Positions 18,438 through 27,223 are shown, counted from the first letter of the stretch. The stretch is DNA of 64,000 nt from Ardenticatenaceae bacterium (GCA_030065875.1 JASJCR010000007.1:1-64000); one strand, 5' to 3'. Notes: a model not told the origin generated them from the sequence alone. Program-made: numbers and translations.

Positions 18438-19616
18438 ATGATCAATAAATTTTCAAAACAGGTGATTATGTGGGTCGCGCTTTTGTTGACGGCTGCTTTG
18501 CTGGCTGCCTGTGGCGGCGGTGGTGAAAGCGACACGATCAAAGTTGGGGCCATTCACGATTTGACGGGAGCGACATCCGATGTGGGGACGCCGTATGCGG
18601 ATGGCGTTCGCGATTACGTCAAATTTGTCAACGATAACGGCGGTATCGAGGGACGGCAGCTGGAGCTGCTCTCGGCCGATTATGCTTATGCTGTGGACCA
18701 GGCTGAGCAGCTGTACAGCCAGTACACCGGACAGGGGGTAGTGGCCTTTCAAGGTTGGGGCACGGGTGATACTGAGGCGTTACGGGCCAAAATCGCCACC
18801 GATGAGATTCCTTTTATGTCCGCTTCTTACTCTGCGGCGTTAGCCGATCCGGCCGAAGCGCCTTACAACTTCCTGGTCGGCACCACCTATTCCGATCAAT
18901 TTATTATTGCCCTGCAGTATGCCAAAGATAATGGCGCCACAAATGTAGCGATCTTTCATCACGACAGCCCCTTTGGGTTATCCCCCGTTGATGACGGCCG
19001 GGCGTGGGCCGACGCAAACGGCATGTCTGTCGTCGCCATCCCGATGCCGGGCGGGGCCACCGATTTTACAGCGCAGCTGACGCAGGCTCAGGATGCCGGG
19101 GCGGAATATATCGTGATTCAAAACGTATCTTCGCCGGCCGCCACGCTGGCCAAAGATGTCGCTCGCCTGGCCGAGGGAACCCAAATTGTGTGTCTAAACT
19201 GGTGTTCTGATGAGCTCTTTGTCAGCCTGGCCGGCGAAGCGGCCGAGGGGGTCATTGCCGCCAGTCCGTTTGCCTTCCCGAGCAGCGGGGCTGACCTGAT
19301 CGAAAACGAGATCCGGCCGTGGGCTGAGGCCAACGGCAAAAATGTCGATGAATTGGGGGTCCACTACGTGCAGGGCTGGACTACCATGAAGGCGATGGTG
19401 GACGCCATTCGCCAGGTTGCGGCCGCTGGAGACGACATTACCGGCCCCAATATTCGGGCCGCGCTGGAAGGGTATGCCAACTACAGCACAGGCGATGTAA
19501 CCGCGCCGATTACCTTTAGCGGCTCGGATCACGCCGGCAGCAAGGCGCTGCAGCTGTATCAGGTGCAGGGTGGCGAATGGGTAAAGATCTCGGAGTACAT
19601 TTCAGCCACCAACTGA
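18438..19616 (+). CDS. LIV-type substrate-binding lipoprotein
   Basis: The product (392 aa) is an extracytoplasmic receptor of the type 1 periplasmic-binding fold used by LIV transporters. The signal peptide (MINKFSKQVIMWVALLLTAA) ends in lipobox LLAACGGG with Cys near residue 25. The mature part starts KVGAIHDLTGATSDVGTPYA, typical of the family. GAGGAG lies about 11 nt before the ATG. The embedded acyl-CoA synthetase suggests a carboxylate ligand rather than an amino acid, but that is inference. Confidence 0.92.
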   Translation: MINKFSKQVIMWVALLLTAALLAACGGGGESDTIKVGAIHDLTGATSDVGTPYADGVRDYVKFVNDNGGIEGRQLELLSADYAYAVDQAEQLYSQYTGQGVVAFQGWGTGDTEALRAKIATDEIPFMSASYSAALADPAEAPYNFLVGTTYSDQFIIALQYAKDNGATNVAIFHHDSPFGLSPVDDGRAWADANGMSVVAIPMPGGATDFTAQLTQAQDAGAEYIVIQNVSSPAATLAKDVARLAEGTQIVCLNWCSDELFVSLAGEAAEGVIAASPFAFPSSGADLIENEIRPWAEANGKNVDELGVHYVQGWTTMKAMVDAIRQVAAAGDDITGPNIRAALEGYANYSTGDVTAPITFSGSDHAGSKALQLYQVQGGEWVKISEYISATN

Positions 19617-19645
19617 GCAGTTTGCAATAGTATTAGAGAAAAATC

Positions 19646-19741
19646 GTCCACAGACCCCGTAGGGGTGAACCGAAGGTTCGCAGATTTTCGCAGAATATAA
19701 ACAGAAATCTGTGGTAATCAGCGTAATCTGTGGCTAAAAAT
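19646..19741. repeat. Dispersed repeat, second copy of the 12655 type
   Basis: Contains CAGACCCCGTAGGGGTGAAC and TTCGCAGATTTTCGCAGAA, nearly identical to 12658-12704. It is followed by ATCTGTGGTAATCAGCGTAATCTGTGG words. It occupies the spacer between the binding-protein gene and livF. Confidence 0.75.
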
Positions 19742-19767
19742 CATATTGTCCAAATTTGGAGGGGGTA

Positions 19768-20562
19768 ATGTTAGCCCTCAATAATGTAGAAGTAATTTAC
19801 AACGACGTCATTCTGGTGCTTAAAGGCATGTCGCTGGAAGTGCCGTCCGGTAAAATCGTGGCTCTTCTCGGGTCAAACGGAGCCGGCAAATCGACCACGC
19901 TAAAGGCGGTTTCCGGGCTGCTCAAACCGGAAGATGGCGAAGTGACCGATGGCGAAATTGTGTTTGAAGATACGCCAATTCATCATTTGGATGCCGCTGA
20001 TGTGGTGAAGCGGGGCATTTTCCAGGTGATGGAGGGGCGGCGAGTGTTTGAGCATCTCGACGTGGAGCAAAATTTGATTGCCGGTAGCTATACCCGCCGC
20101 GATCGCAACGAGGTGCGCGACGATATCGAGATGGTTTACCGTTATTTTCCACGGTTAAAGGAGCGACGACGGCAGACGGCTGGGTATCTTTCGGGTGGTG
20201 AGCAGCAGATGCTGGCCATCGGCCGGGGGCTGATGGCTCGCCCCAAATTGATGATGCTGGATGAACCGTCGCTGGGGTTGGCGCCGCTCCTGGTTGAAGA
20301 GATTTTTCAAATTATTAATCGCATCAACAAGGAGCAGGGCACCACGATTTTGCTGGTTGAGCAAAATGCGCGCATCGCCCTCGACGTGGCCGATTACGCG
20401 TACATCATGGAAAACGGCCGGATCGTGTTAACGGGAGAACCCACCCAGCTGCGTGACAATGCCGACGTGCGCGAATTTTATCTGGGCCTTAACGAAGTCG
20501 GTACGCGCAAGAGTTATCGCGACGTGAAGCATTACAAGCGTCGCAAGCGGTGGCTGTCGTAG
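19768..20562 (+). CDS. livF: Branched-chain/organic-acid ABC transporter ATP-binding protein, LivF type
   Basis: The second ATPase of the importer (264 aa). It shows Walker A LGSNGAGKST near residue 34, signature LSGGEQQMLAIGRGLM near 140, Walker B LMMLDEPSLGLAP, and H-loop LLVEQNARIAL. The ATG at 19768 follows GGAGGGGG at about 5 nt and is preferred over an in-frame TTG at 19756. The C-terminus is longer and more basic (HYKRRKRWLS) than typical LivF. It is the last gene of the cluster; a hairpin with a T-run follows directly. Confidence 0.92.
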   Translation: MLALNNVEVIYNDVILVLKGMSLEVPSGKIVALLGSNGAGKSTTLKAVSGLLKPEDGEVTDGEIVFEDTPIHHLDAADVVKRGIFQVMEGRRVFEHLDVEQNLIAGSYTRRDRNEVRDDIEMVYRYFPRLKERRRQTAGYLSGGEQQMLAIGRGLMARPKLMMLDEPSLGLAPLLVEEIFQIINRINKEQGTTILLVEQNARIALDVADYAYIMENGRIVLTGEPTQLRDNADVREFYLGLNEVGTRKSYRDVKHYKRRKRWLS

Positions 20563-20657
20563 CAGAAGTTCGACTTCTTCAAGAAGCCGAACTTTTTTAT
20601 AAGGGGAGCGTCTCTAATTAAAAAGTCCAACTTCTTCAAGAAGTTGGACTTCTGCTG
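20561..20657. terminator. Facing palindromic terminators (RAYT-type hairpin pair)
   Basis: Two palindromes sit in a convergent gap. The one at 20566-20594 (core GACTTCTTCAAGAAG) is followed on the plus strand by TTTTTTAT and should terminate livF. The one at 20623-20651 is followed on the minus strand by TTTTTAATT and should terminate the surface-protein gene. Outer arms AGCAGAAGT and ACTTCTGCT make the whole element an inverted repeat. The 29-mer at 20623 is identical to that at 25560, beside the transposase. Confidence 0.8.
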
Positions 20658-23600
20658 CTACGGCCGATACTCATCTGCACCGATATCAACCGCTAGATCT
20701 TGAGGTCTGAGATCAAATTCAAAATCATTACCAACCCCGACATCAACCCCGGCGTCTCGGGCCGGACTGGTAGCGGTTAACTTCCACGTTGCCGCATCGA
20801 GCAGCGGATCAGCGGCGAGGTCATTGGTACCGGCCGCTGCCAACCCGCAATACCCGTTTTCATACCCGTAAACGAGATTGTAATCGGCAAAAACGAGAAG
20901 CTGATCGCTGGTCAGACCGCATGACCCGGCGAATTGGCTGCGCGCAAAGATGAGGTTGTTTTTGATGTCAAACGGGGGGGCGGCCGCGTTAGGTGCCTCA
21001 ATAAGAATGCCGTTCCCCTGCGCAGCATGATGGGTCACCGTGTTGTGGTATATTTTCAGGCTGAACGGCAAATTGGACGTGTTCACTACCCTGATCCCGT
21101 CATAACGATAGACGTAAATCAGGTTGTTTTCTACTGTCCCATAGGTGTTGTTCAGCAAAATTCCCTGAAAAATATCCGGTTTATTCCTCACCACGTTATA
21201 CCGAACCTGGGCATTGGTAATATCATAAAGACAGATGGCGCATCCCAACCCGGCTGACGTAAAGGTATTTCCACCCAGATCGTTATTCTCAACCATGGCG
21301 CTTTGCCCGGCTTCGATATAAATCCCGCCCATATACCCATTGATCGTGTTATAGCCAGTATACGCCTGATCGCCCACAATTCGCACCGCATAAAATGGGG
21401 TGTTGTTGCTGTTGCCGATCAGATTCCCTCTTACATCTACCTGATCACCAACGATATTGATCAGTCGATTGGCATAGCTGTTCTGATCACCGTTAATCGA
21501 ATTGCCGTCAATTTTGATGCTACTGCCCGAAAGATCAATTACGGTGCTATTGGTCCTGAGGTTAATCGTGCTTTGCTCGATGGCCAGTCTGTCGGCATGT
21601 TTGCCTGAAACTGTCCGAATTGCAGAGCCGGCGGTTTGGCCGGTAATGGTAGTAAATCCAACCCATACATCGGAGGCATCATCCAGCAAGATGGCTGCCT
21701 CGCTGGCCGTTTGAAGATCCAGATTTTCTAGCCGGATGTTGTTCCCTGATATGTTAAAGATCGCTTTAGCCGGATTATCGATCGAGGCAGAACCTGATCC
21801 GGTTGGCCCTACCACATCAACATCGGGTTTATGCAGGTAAATGGTTTCCAGTTCGGTATAGGATCCGGCACAAATGTCGATCCGGCCGCCGTGTGACACA
21901 GCGAAGCTGGCTGCCCGTAGCGACTTTGTTGTTCTTTGGGGACAGCCGGCTTCCGTTGCGCCAACCGTGACCACCTGCTGATTGTCGTCAATTAGCGCAT
22001 ATTCAAGGTCAAAGGATAAGGTCGTACCGGCCTCGTCTGGGTCGATGTGCAGCAAATAATCCCCCGCCTCAGGTATGTACCCGGTAAATATGAGAAAATC
22101 ATTTCCGCGGACAATTTTGCTAGCAAATCCATAATACGGGTTAGTCAGGATTTCTCCAGTCAGCGAATCGCCATCCCACTTGCGCAGCGTCACCTGGCCG
22201 TCAAAATCTGACCCTACAGGCAGATCAAAATATAGGTCAAAGACCTGACCCACTGTGGCGGTAAAGGCATAAAAACGGTTGTCCCACTGCGTTGGCAGGC
22301 TTTCTGAATGGGTGTGCACCGGCTCCCCGACGGGCAAAGGGCTGATTTCCGTGGAGAACCCCCTGACCGTGTAATTGCCAATCGAGTTTGTGCTGTAGGC
22401 GATCATTTTCACGGCATAAATACCGTCAGCCGGGAGAATCATAAACTCACTTTCTCCTCCGCTGTTGAGCAGCAGATTGCTTTTAACCACTTCCCCAGAG
22501 GGCCCGATCATCTCCATTCCCACGAACCCTGAAAAAGTTGCACTTTCAACCACAGCATTAAAAAGAGTGTCGCGCGTTCCTTCAAAGTAAACGAGGTCCT
22601 CTTCAGTGGGAAAGGAAAACGTACTGGTGAAGGTGAAATTGATAGGAAGGAGATCGATAATGATTTCCTGGATCGATAGACGATACCCACCCGGCTCGTT
22701 GTTTAAGCCATCGATGATAATGCGATAGGTACCCTGTTTGTCAAAGAGGAGGCGGCCGGGCCCGGCCGTCAGGTTATCAAACACCGTTGAGGCCACGACA
22801 AAATCATCCGGATCGATGACCATGATGCGGGCTTCCAGGTTAGAGATACCGGCCGAGGAGGCCAGCACTTCGACCGCAACCGGGTCTGGACCATTCTCAA
22901 AGAGATAGGTGTCGATATCTCCCAAAACTTCGATGGTAGCGGTTACCACATCACCCAAATTGATCGAGCCACCACCGGCGTCAACCGGCTCCAGAAGAAT
23001 GGGCACGTCAAATTCCTCGTTGGCATCGCCATTAATCGTGGTTGAGCCGAACCAGGTGCCGTTAAAGCCATAGGCGTCAATTTTCATCTCCTCATCGGCC
23101 GGCACCGGGACCGGACGCCCGCCTAAGAGGGGAACAATTTCCCGACCCTGGTTGCGTGGACCACTAGGGTTCACCGGTGTGCCAATAATCGTCATATCAC
23201 CAGGTATGTCAAACGGCTGAGGTATCCCCTGTGGACCGTTGCGTACGCCAAACGGCCTGGGAAACGAGGGCTGCAAAAATTGATCAGCGTTCCACCACGA
23301 GAAGTGGCCAATCGTCGCTTCGAGTACAAAACCGCTGGGTGAAGCGGGGTCGGCCGTCACCGTGCCGCTCCCTTCCTGAATCCATACGCCGGTGGCTTCA
23401 TCGAGCGACCAGAGAGGGATGGTCTGACCGGCCGTCAGCGGCTGACCGTCTGGGTCGGTTGAGACATAGAGGGGCAGACGCACGGTTGCCGTTTGCCCCG
23501 GCTGCAGCTGGAGCTCTTGACCGCTTTGGTTAAGAGAGAAGTCAACGGTGCCGTAGCTGCCCAGAATATTTTGGGTGCCGTCGGCCGCCAGCCCGTCAAA

Positions 23601-24779
23601 CCCGCCGGGAAAGGCATCTACGGCCGAGGTGGTGACATCAAGCGGGGTAATGGCCACATCAATTGAACCGGTGGTGGGCGTGCCATCAGGATTGACCAGG
23701 GCGTTGGGTGGAAGCGAAAGTTGCGCACCGCTGCTTCCCGTCGCGCTGCCTCCCTGCTCAACATTGTTCATGGTAACTACAGAGCCAACCGGCATCATTT
23801 TTACCGGCAAAAACCCTTCTGCATCAGCAACATCAATTTTGAAGCGAGCGATCTGAGGCACGAAGCCATCTTTGGTCAGGCGCAAGAGCTGCGGTGTACC
23901 TGAGGTGACATCAGCCAGCAGGGCCTTGCCATCGCTGTCGGTTTGAGATTGAGGACCGTCAATGATATCAACTTCTACACCGCTGAGCGGCTGATCTTGC
24001 GCATCAGTGACCTCGACAAAAAGCAGGGCGGTGCCGGTGGGATCCGGATTAGGAGCCACGGTGATCTGCTGACTGTGGCTGTCGCTGGCCCCTGATGGAT
24101 CTTGTACCGTCAGAGTAACGGTGTAATCACCGGCCGCATAGAGGTGAGCAATCTGGGCCACATCGCCTCCGGGTGTGGCATCGTCAAAGTCCCAGCGATA
24201 GGTCAGGGAATCTCCGTCAGGATCAGTCGAAAGCGTCCCGTCAAACAGGATCGGATTATCTGCCTGGAGCGTACCGCTGATGGTGAAGTTGGCGGTTGGC
24301 GGGTCGTTGCTGCCGTTAGAAACCACAACGATGCGGCCGGTGACGTTTGGAAGACCCTGCAGGAAGAACGAATAACTGCCGGCGGAGTTAAACGCCTGTT
24401 GATAGCTGCCGTTGGCCGGCAGCAGGCCGCCAAAGGTCATGGAGTCTGCGGCCGGTGGCGCATCGGGGGAAGAGTTCCCGCTGACAACAAGAGGCAAATA
24501 GAGTGCGTATGGGGATCCGGCCACGATCGTCTGCGCTTGGTCAGAGGTATTTTGCCACGTAACAGTTGTCCCGACACTTACGGTTATGACGCTGGGCTGC
24601 AGATGATCGCCATCAAAGATGATCATCGCTTCAGATGTTGATGCCTGAGCGGCATAGCGGTCGAGCCAAGAAGTGATGGACAGCAGCAGCAGGCCGCTTA
24701 ACAAAAATGCCGGCAGCAGACGCCAGAAATAGCTTTGGTTGCTGGCTGATGTGGTGGGGGTTTGATCGATTTTGCTCAT
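20658..24779 (-). CDS. Large multidomain secreted surface protein with PKD and beta-helix regions
   Basis: This 1373-aa exported protein has an N-terminal hydrophobic signal or anchor (residues about 20-45). A cupredoxin-like region (50-155) follows, ending near FLQGLPNVTGRIVV. A PKD domain (157-245) has YRWDFDDA and HLYAAGDYTVTLTV. Then come a carboxypeptidase-regulatory-like Ig domain (255-330), a ZU5-like block with IGHFSWWNAD (335-500), and three PPC-like beta-sandwiches (about 615-950). A right-handed parallel beta-helix (985-1290) precedes a choice-of-anchor-Q type tail ending DLAVDIGADEYRP. It looks like an adhesin or carbohydrate-binding surface protein; no catalytic residues are evident. 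Only the RAYT-locus palindromes flank it. Confidence 0.8.
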   Translation of the reverse strand: MSKIDQTPTTSASNQSYFWRLLPAFLLSGLLLLSITSWLDRYAAQASTSEAMIIFDGDHLQPSVITVSVGTTVTWQNTSDQAQTIVAGSPYALYLPLVVSGNSSPDAPPAADSMTFGGLLPANGSYQQAFNSAGSYSFFLQGLPNVTGRIVVVSNGSNDPPTANFTISGTLQADNPILFDGTLSTDPDGDSLTYRWDFDDATPGGDVAQIAHLYAAGDYTVTLTVQDPSGASDSHSQQITVAPNPDPTGTALLFVEVTDAQDQPLSGVEVDIIDGPQSQTDSDGKALLADVTSGTPQLLRLTKDGFVPQIARFKIDVADAEGFLPVKMMPVGSVVTMNNVEQGGSATGSSGAQLSLPPNALVNPDGTPTTGSIDVAITPLDVTTSAVDAFPGGFDGLAADGTQNILGSYGTVDFSLNQSGQELQLQPGQTATVRLPLYVSTDPDGQPLTAGQTIPLWSLDEATGVWIQEGSGTVTADPASPSGFVLEATIGHFSWWNADQFLQPSFPRPFGVRNGPQGIPQPFDIPGDMTIIGTPVNPSGPRNQGREIVPLLGGRPVPVPADEEMKIDAYGFNGTWFGSTTINGDANEEFDVPILLEPVDAGGGSINLGDVVTATIEVLGDIDTYLFENGPDPVAVEVLASSAGISNLEARIMVIDPDDFVVASTVFDNLTAGPGRLLFDKQGTYRIIIDGLNNEPGGYRLSIQEIIIDLLPINFTFTSTFSFPTEEDLVYFEGTRDTLFNAVVESATFSGFVGMEMIGPSGEVVKSNLLLNSGGESEFMILPADGIYAVKMIAYSTNSIGNYTVRGFSTEISPLPVGEPVHTHSESLPTQWDNRFYAFTATVGQVFDLYFDLPVGSDFDGQVTLRKWDGDSLTGEILTNPYYGFASKIVRGNDFLIFTGYIPEAGDYLLHIDPDEAGTTLSFDLEYALIDDNQQVVTVGATEAGCPQRTTKSLRAASFAVSHGGRIDICAGSYTELETIYLHKPDVDVVGPTGSGSASIDNPAKAIFNISGNNIRLENLDLQTASEAAILLDDASDVWVGFTTITGQTAGSAIRTVSGKHADRLAIEQSTINLRTNSTVIDLSGSSIKIDGNSINGDQNSYANRLINIVGDQVDVRGNLIGNSNNTPFYAVRIVGDQAYTGYNTINGYMGGIYIEAGQSAMVENNDLGGNTFTSAGLGCAICLYDITNAQVRYNVVRNKPDIFQGILLNNTYGTVENNLIYVYRYDGIRVVNTSNLPFSLKIYHNTVTHHAAQGNGILIEAPNAAAPPFDIKNNLIFARSQFAGSCGLTSDQLLVFADYNLVYGYENGYCGLAAAGTNDLAADPLLDAATWKLTATSPARDAGVDVGVGNDFEFDLRPQDLAVDIGADEYRP

Positions 24780-24882
24780 ACTTACCTCTTTAAATACGCC
24801 GTCAGGGAATTTGGCCCGTCATTGACCGGGCTGTTTATTCAAGGGTAAGGAAGAGCGTTTGCGCATCGTTTGCAGGGACAAA

Positions 24883-24967
24883 TTGAACTTCTTCAAGAAG
24901 TTCAACTTCTTTTTGTATGAGACCCTTTTAGCAATAAGTTCGACTTTTCAAAAAAGTCGAACTTATT
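24883..24967. repeat. REP-like palindrome pair, 3' side of RAYT
   Basis: Palindrome 24883-24905 (TTGAACTTCTT arms) and palindrome 24933-24967 (16-bp perfect arms beginning AATAAGTTCGAC) are separated by a spacer containing TGTATGAGACCCTTTTAGC. The second palindrome abuts the transposase stop codon. The pair matches the arrangement at 25560-25646 in the same orientation. Confidence 0.85.
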
Positions 24968-24969
24968 GG

Positions 24970-25539
24970 TTACTCATCGAACAAATACGGCCGAAGCAGC
25001 AGCTCGCTGTGCCGCGCATCTACTTCATCTTCTACGAATGATTGATAAGCTTGGGGAGACTCGAACTGGGCCAATATTCTGCCGGTGTTTACAAAGGTGA
25101 CCGACTGCTGCCCGAGATAATCGAGATAGCTCGAATATGGCCACTCCTCCGGCCGGTTGACGATGCCTGCTCTGACGGGGTTGAGGTGAATATGACGTGA
25201 CAGGTGGGGCAAATAATGAGTAGACTGGACATGCTTTCCCCTAAATCTTCCTTGAAAAAGAGGTCCAACTCGCCCTTCCTGCTTGTTGATAGCCTTGACG
25301 TAAGATGTGCCAAACGGCTGCATGATTTTGCTGCTGAGCACGTCATGAACTTTGACCGCGACGAGCAGGTGATAATGATTGGGCATGAGGCAGTACGCAA
25401 GAACATCGACCCATTTGCGTTTGAAATATTGCTCGACCTTAGTGAGAAAGAAACGCCAGTTTCGGGGTTGGAAGAAGATATTTTGGCGGTTGACGCCGCG
25501 ATTATACAGGTGATAGATGTGATTGGCTGAATAGCGGAT
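24970..25539 (-). CDS. REP-associated tyrosine transposase (RAYT, IS200-like Y1 family)
   Basis: The frame encodes about 189 aa of a single-strand DNA transposase domain. It reads IYHLYNRGVNRQNIF, the metal-binding HUH motif in LMPNHYHLLV, then FQGRFRGK, HIHLNPVRAGIV and EWPYSSYLDYLG, which supplies candidate catalytic tyrosines. RAYTs act on REP palindromes, and this gene is bracketed by two such pairs. The conserved N-terminus lies upstream of the first in-frame ATG (25386). AAGGAG sits 8 nt before an ATC codon at 25539, with a stop just upstream. So either AUC is the start or a former ATG has mutated. The frame itself has no internal stops. Confidence 0.85.
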   Translation of the reverse strand: MRYSANHIYHLYNRGVNRQNIFFQPRNWRFFLTKVEQYFKRKWVDVLAYCLMPNHYHLLVAVKVHDVLSSKIMQPFGTSYVKAINKQEGRVGPLFQGRFRGKHVQSTHYLPHLSRHIHLNPVRAGIVNRPEEWPYSSYLDYLGQQSVTFVNTGRILAQFESPQAYQSFVEDEVDARHSELLLRPYLFDE

Positions 25540-25559
25540 GGTGTGTGCTCCTTATCAAA

Positions 25560-25646
25560 AAGTCCAACTTCTTCAAGAAGTTGGACTTCATATTGTGTGA
25601 GACCCTATTAACAAAAAGTTCGACTTCTTCAAGAAGTCGAACTTTT
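25560..25646. repeat. REP-like palindrome pair, 5' side of RAYT
   Basis: Palindrome 25560-25588 is identical to 20623-20651. Palindrome 25614-25646 is a perfect dyad with AAAAGTTCGACTTCTT arms. The spacer contains TTGTGTGAGACCCTATTAAC, matching the spacer at 24911-24932. The second palindrome also sits just past the ssb stop codon and could terminate other transcripts. Confidence 0.85.
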
Positions 25647-25654
25647 ATGAGTTT

Positions 25655-26092
25655 CTAGAAGGGAATGTCGTCCTCTTCCGTCACGGTTGCCCCGCTGCCG
25701 GCCGGGACGCTGTCTCCATTGTCACTGTAGCCGCCATCGCTGTCGCGGCCGCCAATAAAGCGCACCGAATCAGCATTGATTTCAAATGACGCGGCCATTG
25801 AACCATCCTGCCGCTGCCATAGGCGAGGACCGCCGGTGCTCATATCCGGTTTCAGACGTCCTTCAACCAATACCTGCCGCCCTTTGGCCAGATATTGATT
25901 GGCCGTCTCTGCCTGACGGCCCCAGACGCTGACCCGAAACCAGGTTGTCTCTTTCACCGGCTGACCGGTTTGGGAATCGTTCCAGCTGCGATTGGTGGCT
26001 ACGCTAAACGACGTCACGGCCGTGCCGTTCGGCATATAGCGCATTTCCGGATCATTCCCTAAATTTCCAACAATGACTATTTTTTGATACAT
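25655..26092 (-). CDS. ssb: Single-stranded DNA-binding protein
   Basis: This 145-aa SSB coats single-stranded DNA in replication and repair. The OB-fold starts MYQKIVIVGNLGNDPEMRY and spans about residues 1-108. A short Gly/Ser/Asp-rich linker leads to the canonical acidic tip EEDDIPF that binds partner proteins. The ATG at 26092 begins the fold; a TTG at 26131 is in frame but adds an unlikely extension. It is immediately upstream of the RAYT locus on the same strand. Confidence 0.93.
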   Translation of the reverse strand: MYQKIVIVGNLGNDPEMRYMPNGTAVTSFSVATNRSWNDSQTGQPVKETTWFRVSVWGRQAETANQYLAKGRQVLVEGRLKPDMSTGGPRLWQRQDGSMAASFEINADSVRFIGGRDSDGGYSDNGDSVPAGSGATVTEEDDIPF

Positions 26093-26353
26093 AATATTGT
26101 GTAGCCCTCTTGGTAAAGATTTTTCTGTCAAAAGTCCTTTTCACAGATGCCGACAATGGTTGTAATTATACAACATATCTGGAATAAAATCAAGAACATC
26201 TGTTCGATTTTCTGTTTTCAACCTCCTCTCAAATTTCCCAGCGGATGCTGCAAATTACACGCTAACCTGTTTTTAGATGTCAATCAAACAGACCTGATGG
26301 GTCTTCCGACCCCAAAATCGGCTCAAGATCCAGCCAAAAACAAGCTTCTTACC

Positions 26354-27223
26354 TTATATAACGTACAAAACGAAAATTATGACCATTCCCCACAAAAATA
26401 TGTTAATTTGAAACGGCCGATCCCGCAGTAAAATATCTTCCGGAGCACCACCCTCTCCCTTAACCAGGATCAAATACAGGTAGCGCGAGACACCGTAAAG
26501 CACAAAGGGAATCGTAAACATCATGGCGTGATTTTCCGGCAATCCCTCGGCCAGAAACGTGTACATGACGTACGAGACAACGGTGCTGGTTAAAACCATC
26601 GTAATGGTGCGGTCGATAAAATCAAGTGTATATTCCTTGAGAATCGCGCGATGATTGTCCGCTCCGTCCCCCAATAAAACAAGCTCGTGCCGTCGTTTCC
26701 CGAGAGCCATAAACAGCGCCAACAGACCCATACAAACATACAGCCAGGGAGAGAAGCGCTGGATTTCAATGACCACCACGCCGGCACCGACCCGCAGCAC
26801 AAAACCGGCCGCTACAATCATGACGTCCAGAATGACGATGCTCTTTAGCGAAAAGGTGTAAGCGATCTGAATGACAGCGTAAACCAGCAAGATAAAACCA
26901 AAGGGTGATGACAATAAAAATCCGAGAAGCAAACTGCCCAGACCAAAAATCACGGCCGCAATTTGAGCGGTCATGGGGCTTAATTCTCCGGCCGGCAGCG
27001 GCCGAAAACGTTTGACGGGGTGCTGCCGGTCGCTCTCAATATCGGCCAGGTCGTTCATCAAATATACCGCACTCGACATCAGGCACAGCAGGATAAACGC
27101 CGCTGTTGTGCTGGCCAGCCGCATTGCCAAATTTTCAAGCGTGCCGTCAAAAATTAAAGCCGCAAAAACAAATCCATTTTTTGGCCACTGCCGCGGCCGC
27201 ATTGCTTTTAATAGAGAGGGCAA
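26354..27223 (-). CDS. UbiA-family prenyltransferase, decaprenyl-phosphate phosphoribosyltransferase-like
   Basis: This 289-aa membrane protein has about eight to nine helices. The first aspartate motif NDLADIESDRQHPVKRFRPL near residue 58 has the spacing and flanking residues of the DPPR synthase subgroup (Rv3806c-like) rather than quinone or haem enzymes. That subgroup transfers 5-phosphoribose to a polyprenyl phosphate, on the way to lipid-linked arabinose. A second loop has GDGADNHRAILKEYT. A TTG at 27223 is the preferred start because GGAGG lies 6 nt upstream; the ATG at 27202 lacks a site. The lipid-linked sugar could feed GT39-type transferases such as those at 48-57 kb, by inference. 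Confidence 0.8.
   Translation of the reverse strand: MPSLLKAMRPRQWPKNGFVFAALIFDGTLENLAMRLASTTAAFILLCLMSSAVYLMNDLADIESDRQHPVKRFRPLPAGELSPMTAQIAAVIFGLGSLLLGFLLSSPFGFILLVYAVIQIAYTFSLKSIVILDVMIVAAGFVLRVGAGVVVIEIQRFSPWLYVCMGLLALFMALGKRRHELVLLGDGADNHRAILKEYTLDFIDRTITMVLTSTVVSYVMYTFLAEGLPENHAMMFTIPFVLYGVSRYLYLILVKGEGGAPEDILLRDRPFQINIFLWGMVIIFVLYVI

Noticed and set aside
24981..25386. RAYT gene beginning at the ATG at 25386
   Set aside because: That start would delete the conserved N-terminal strand and helix (IYHLYNRGVNRQNIF) which are intact in frame upstream, so the longer frame is annotated.
24883..25646. Palindromes around the transposase as a CRISPR or as IS terminal inverted repeats
   Set aside because: The palindromes are self-complementary pairs in the same orientation on both sides, not terminal inverted repeats. 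The protein is a RAYT, which has no such ends.
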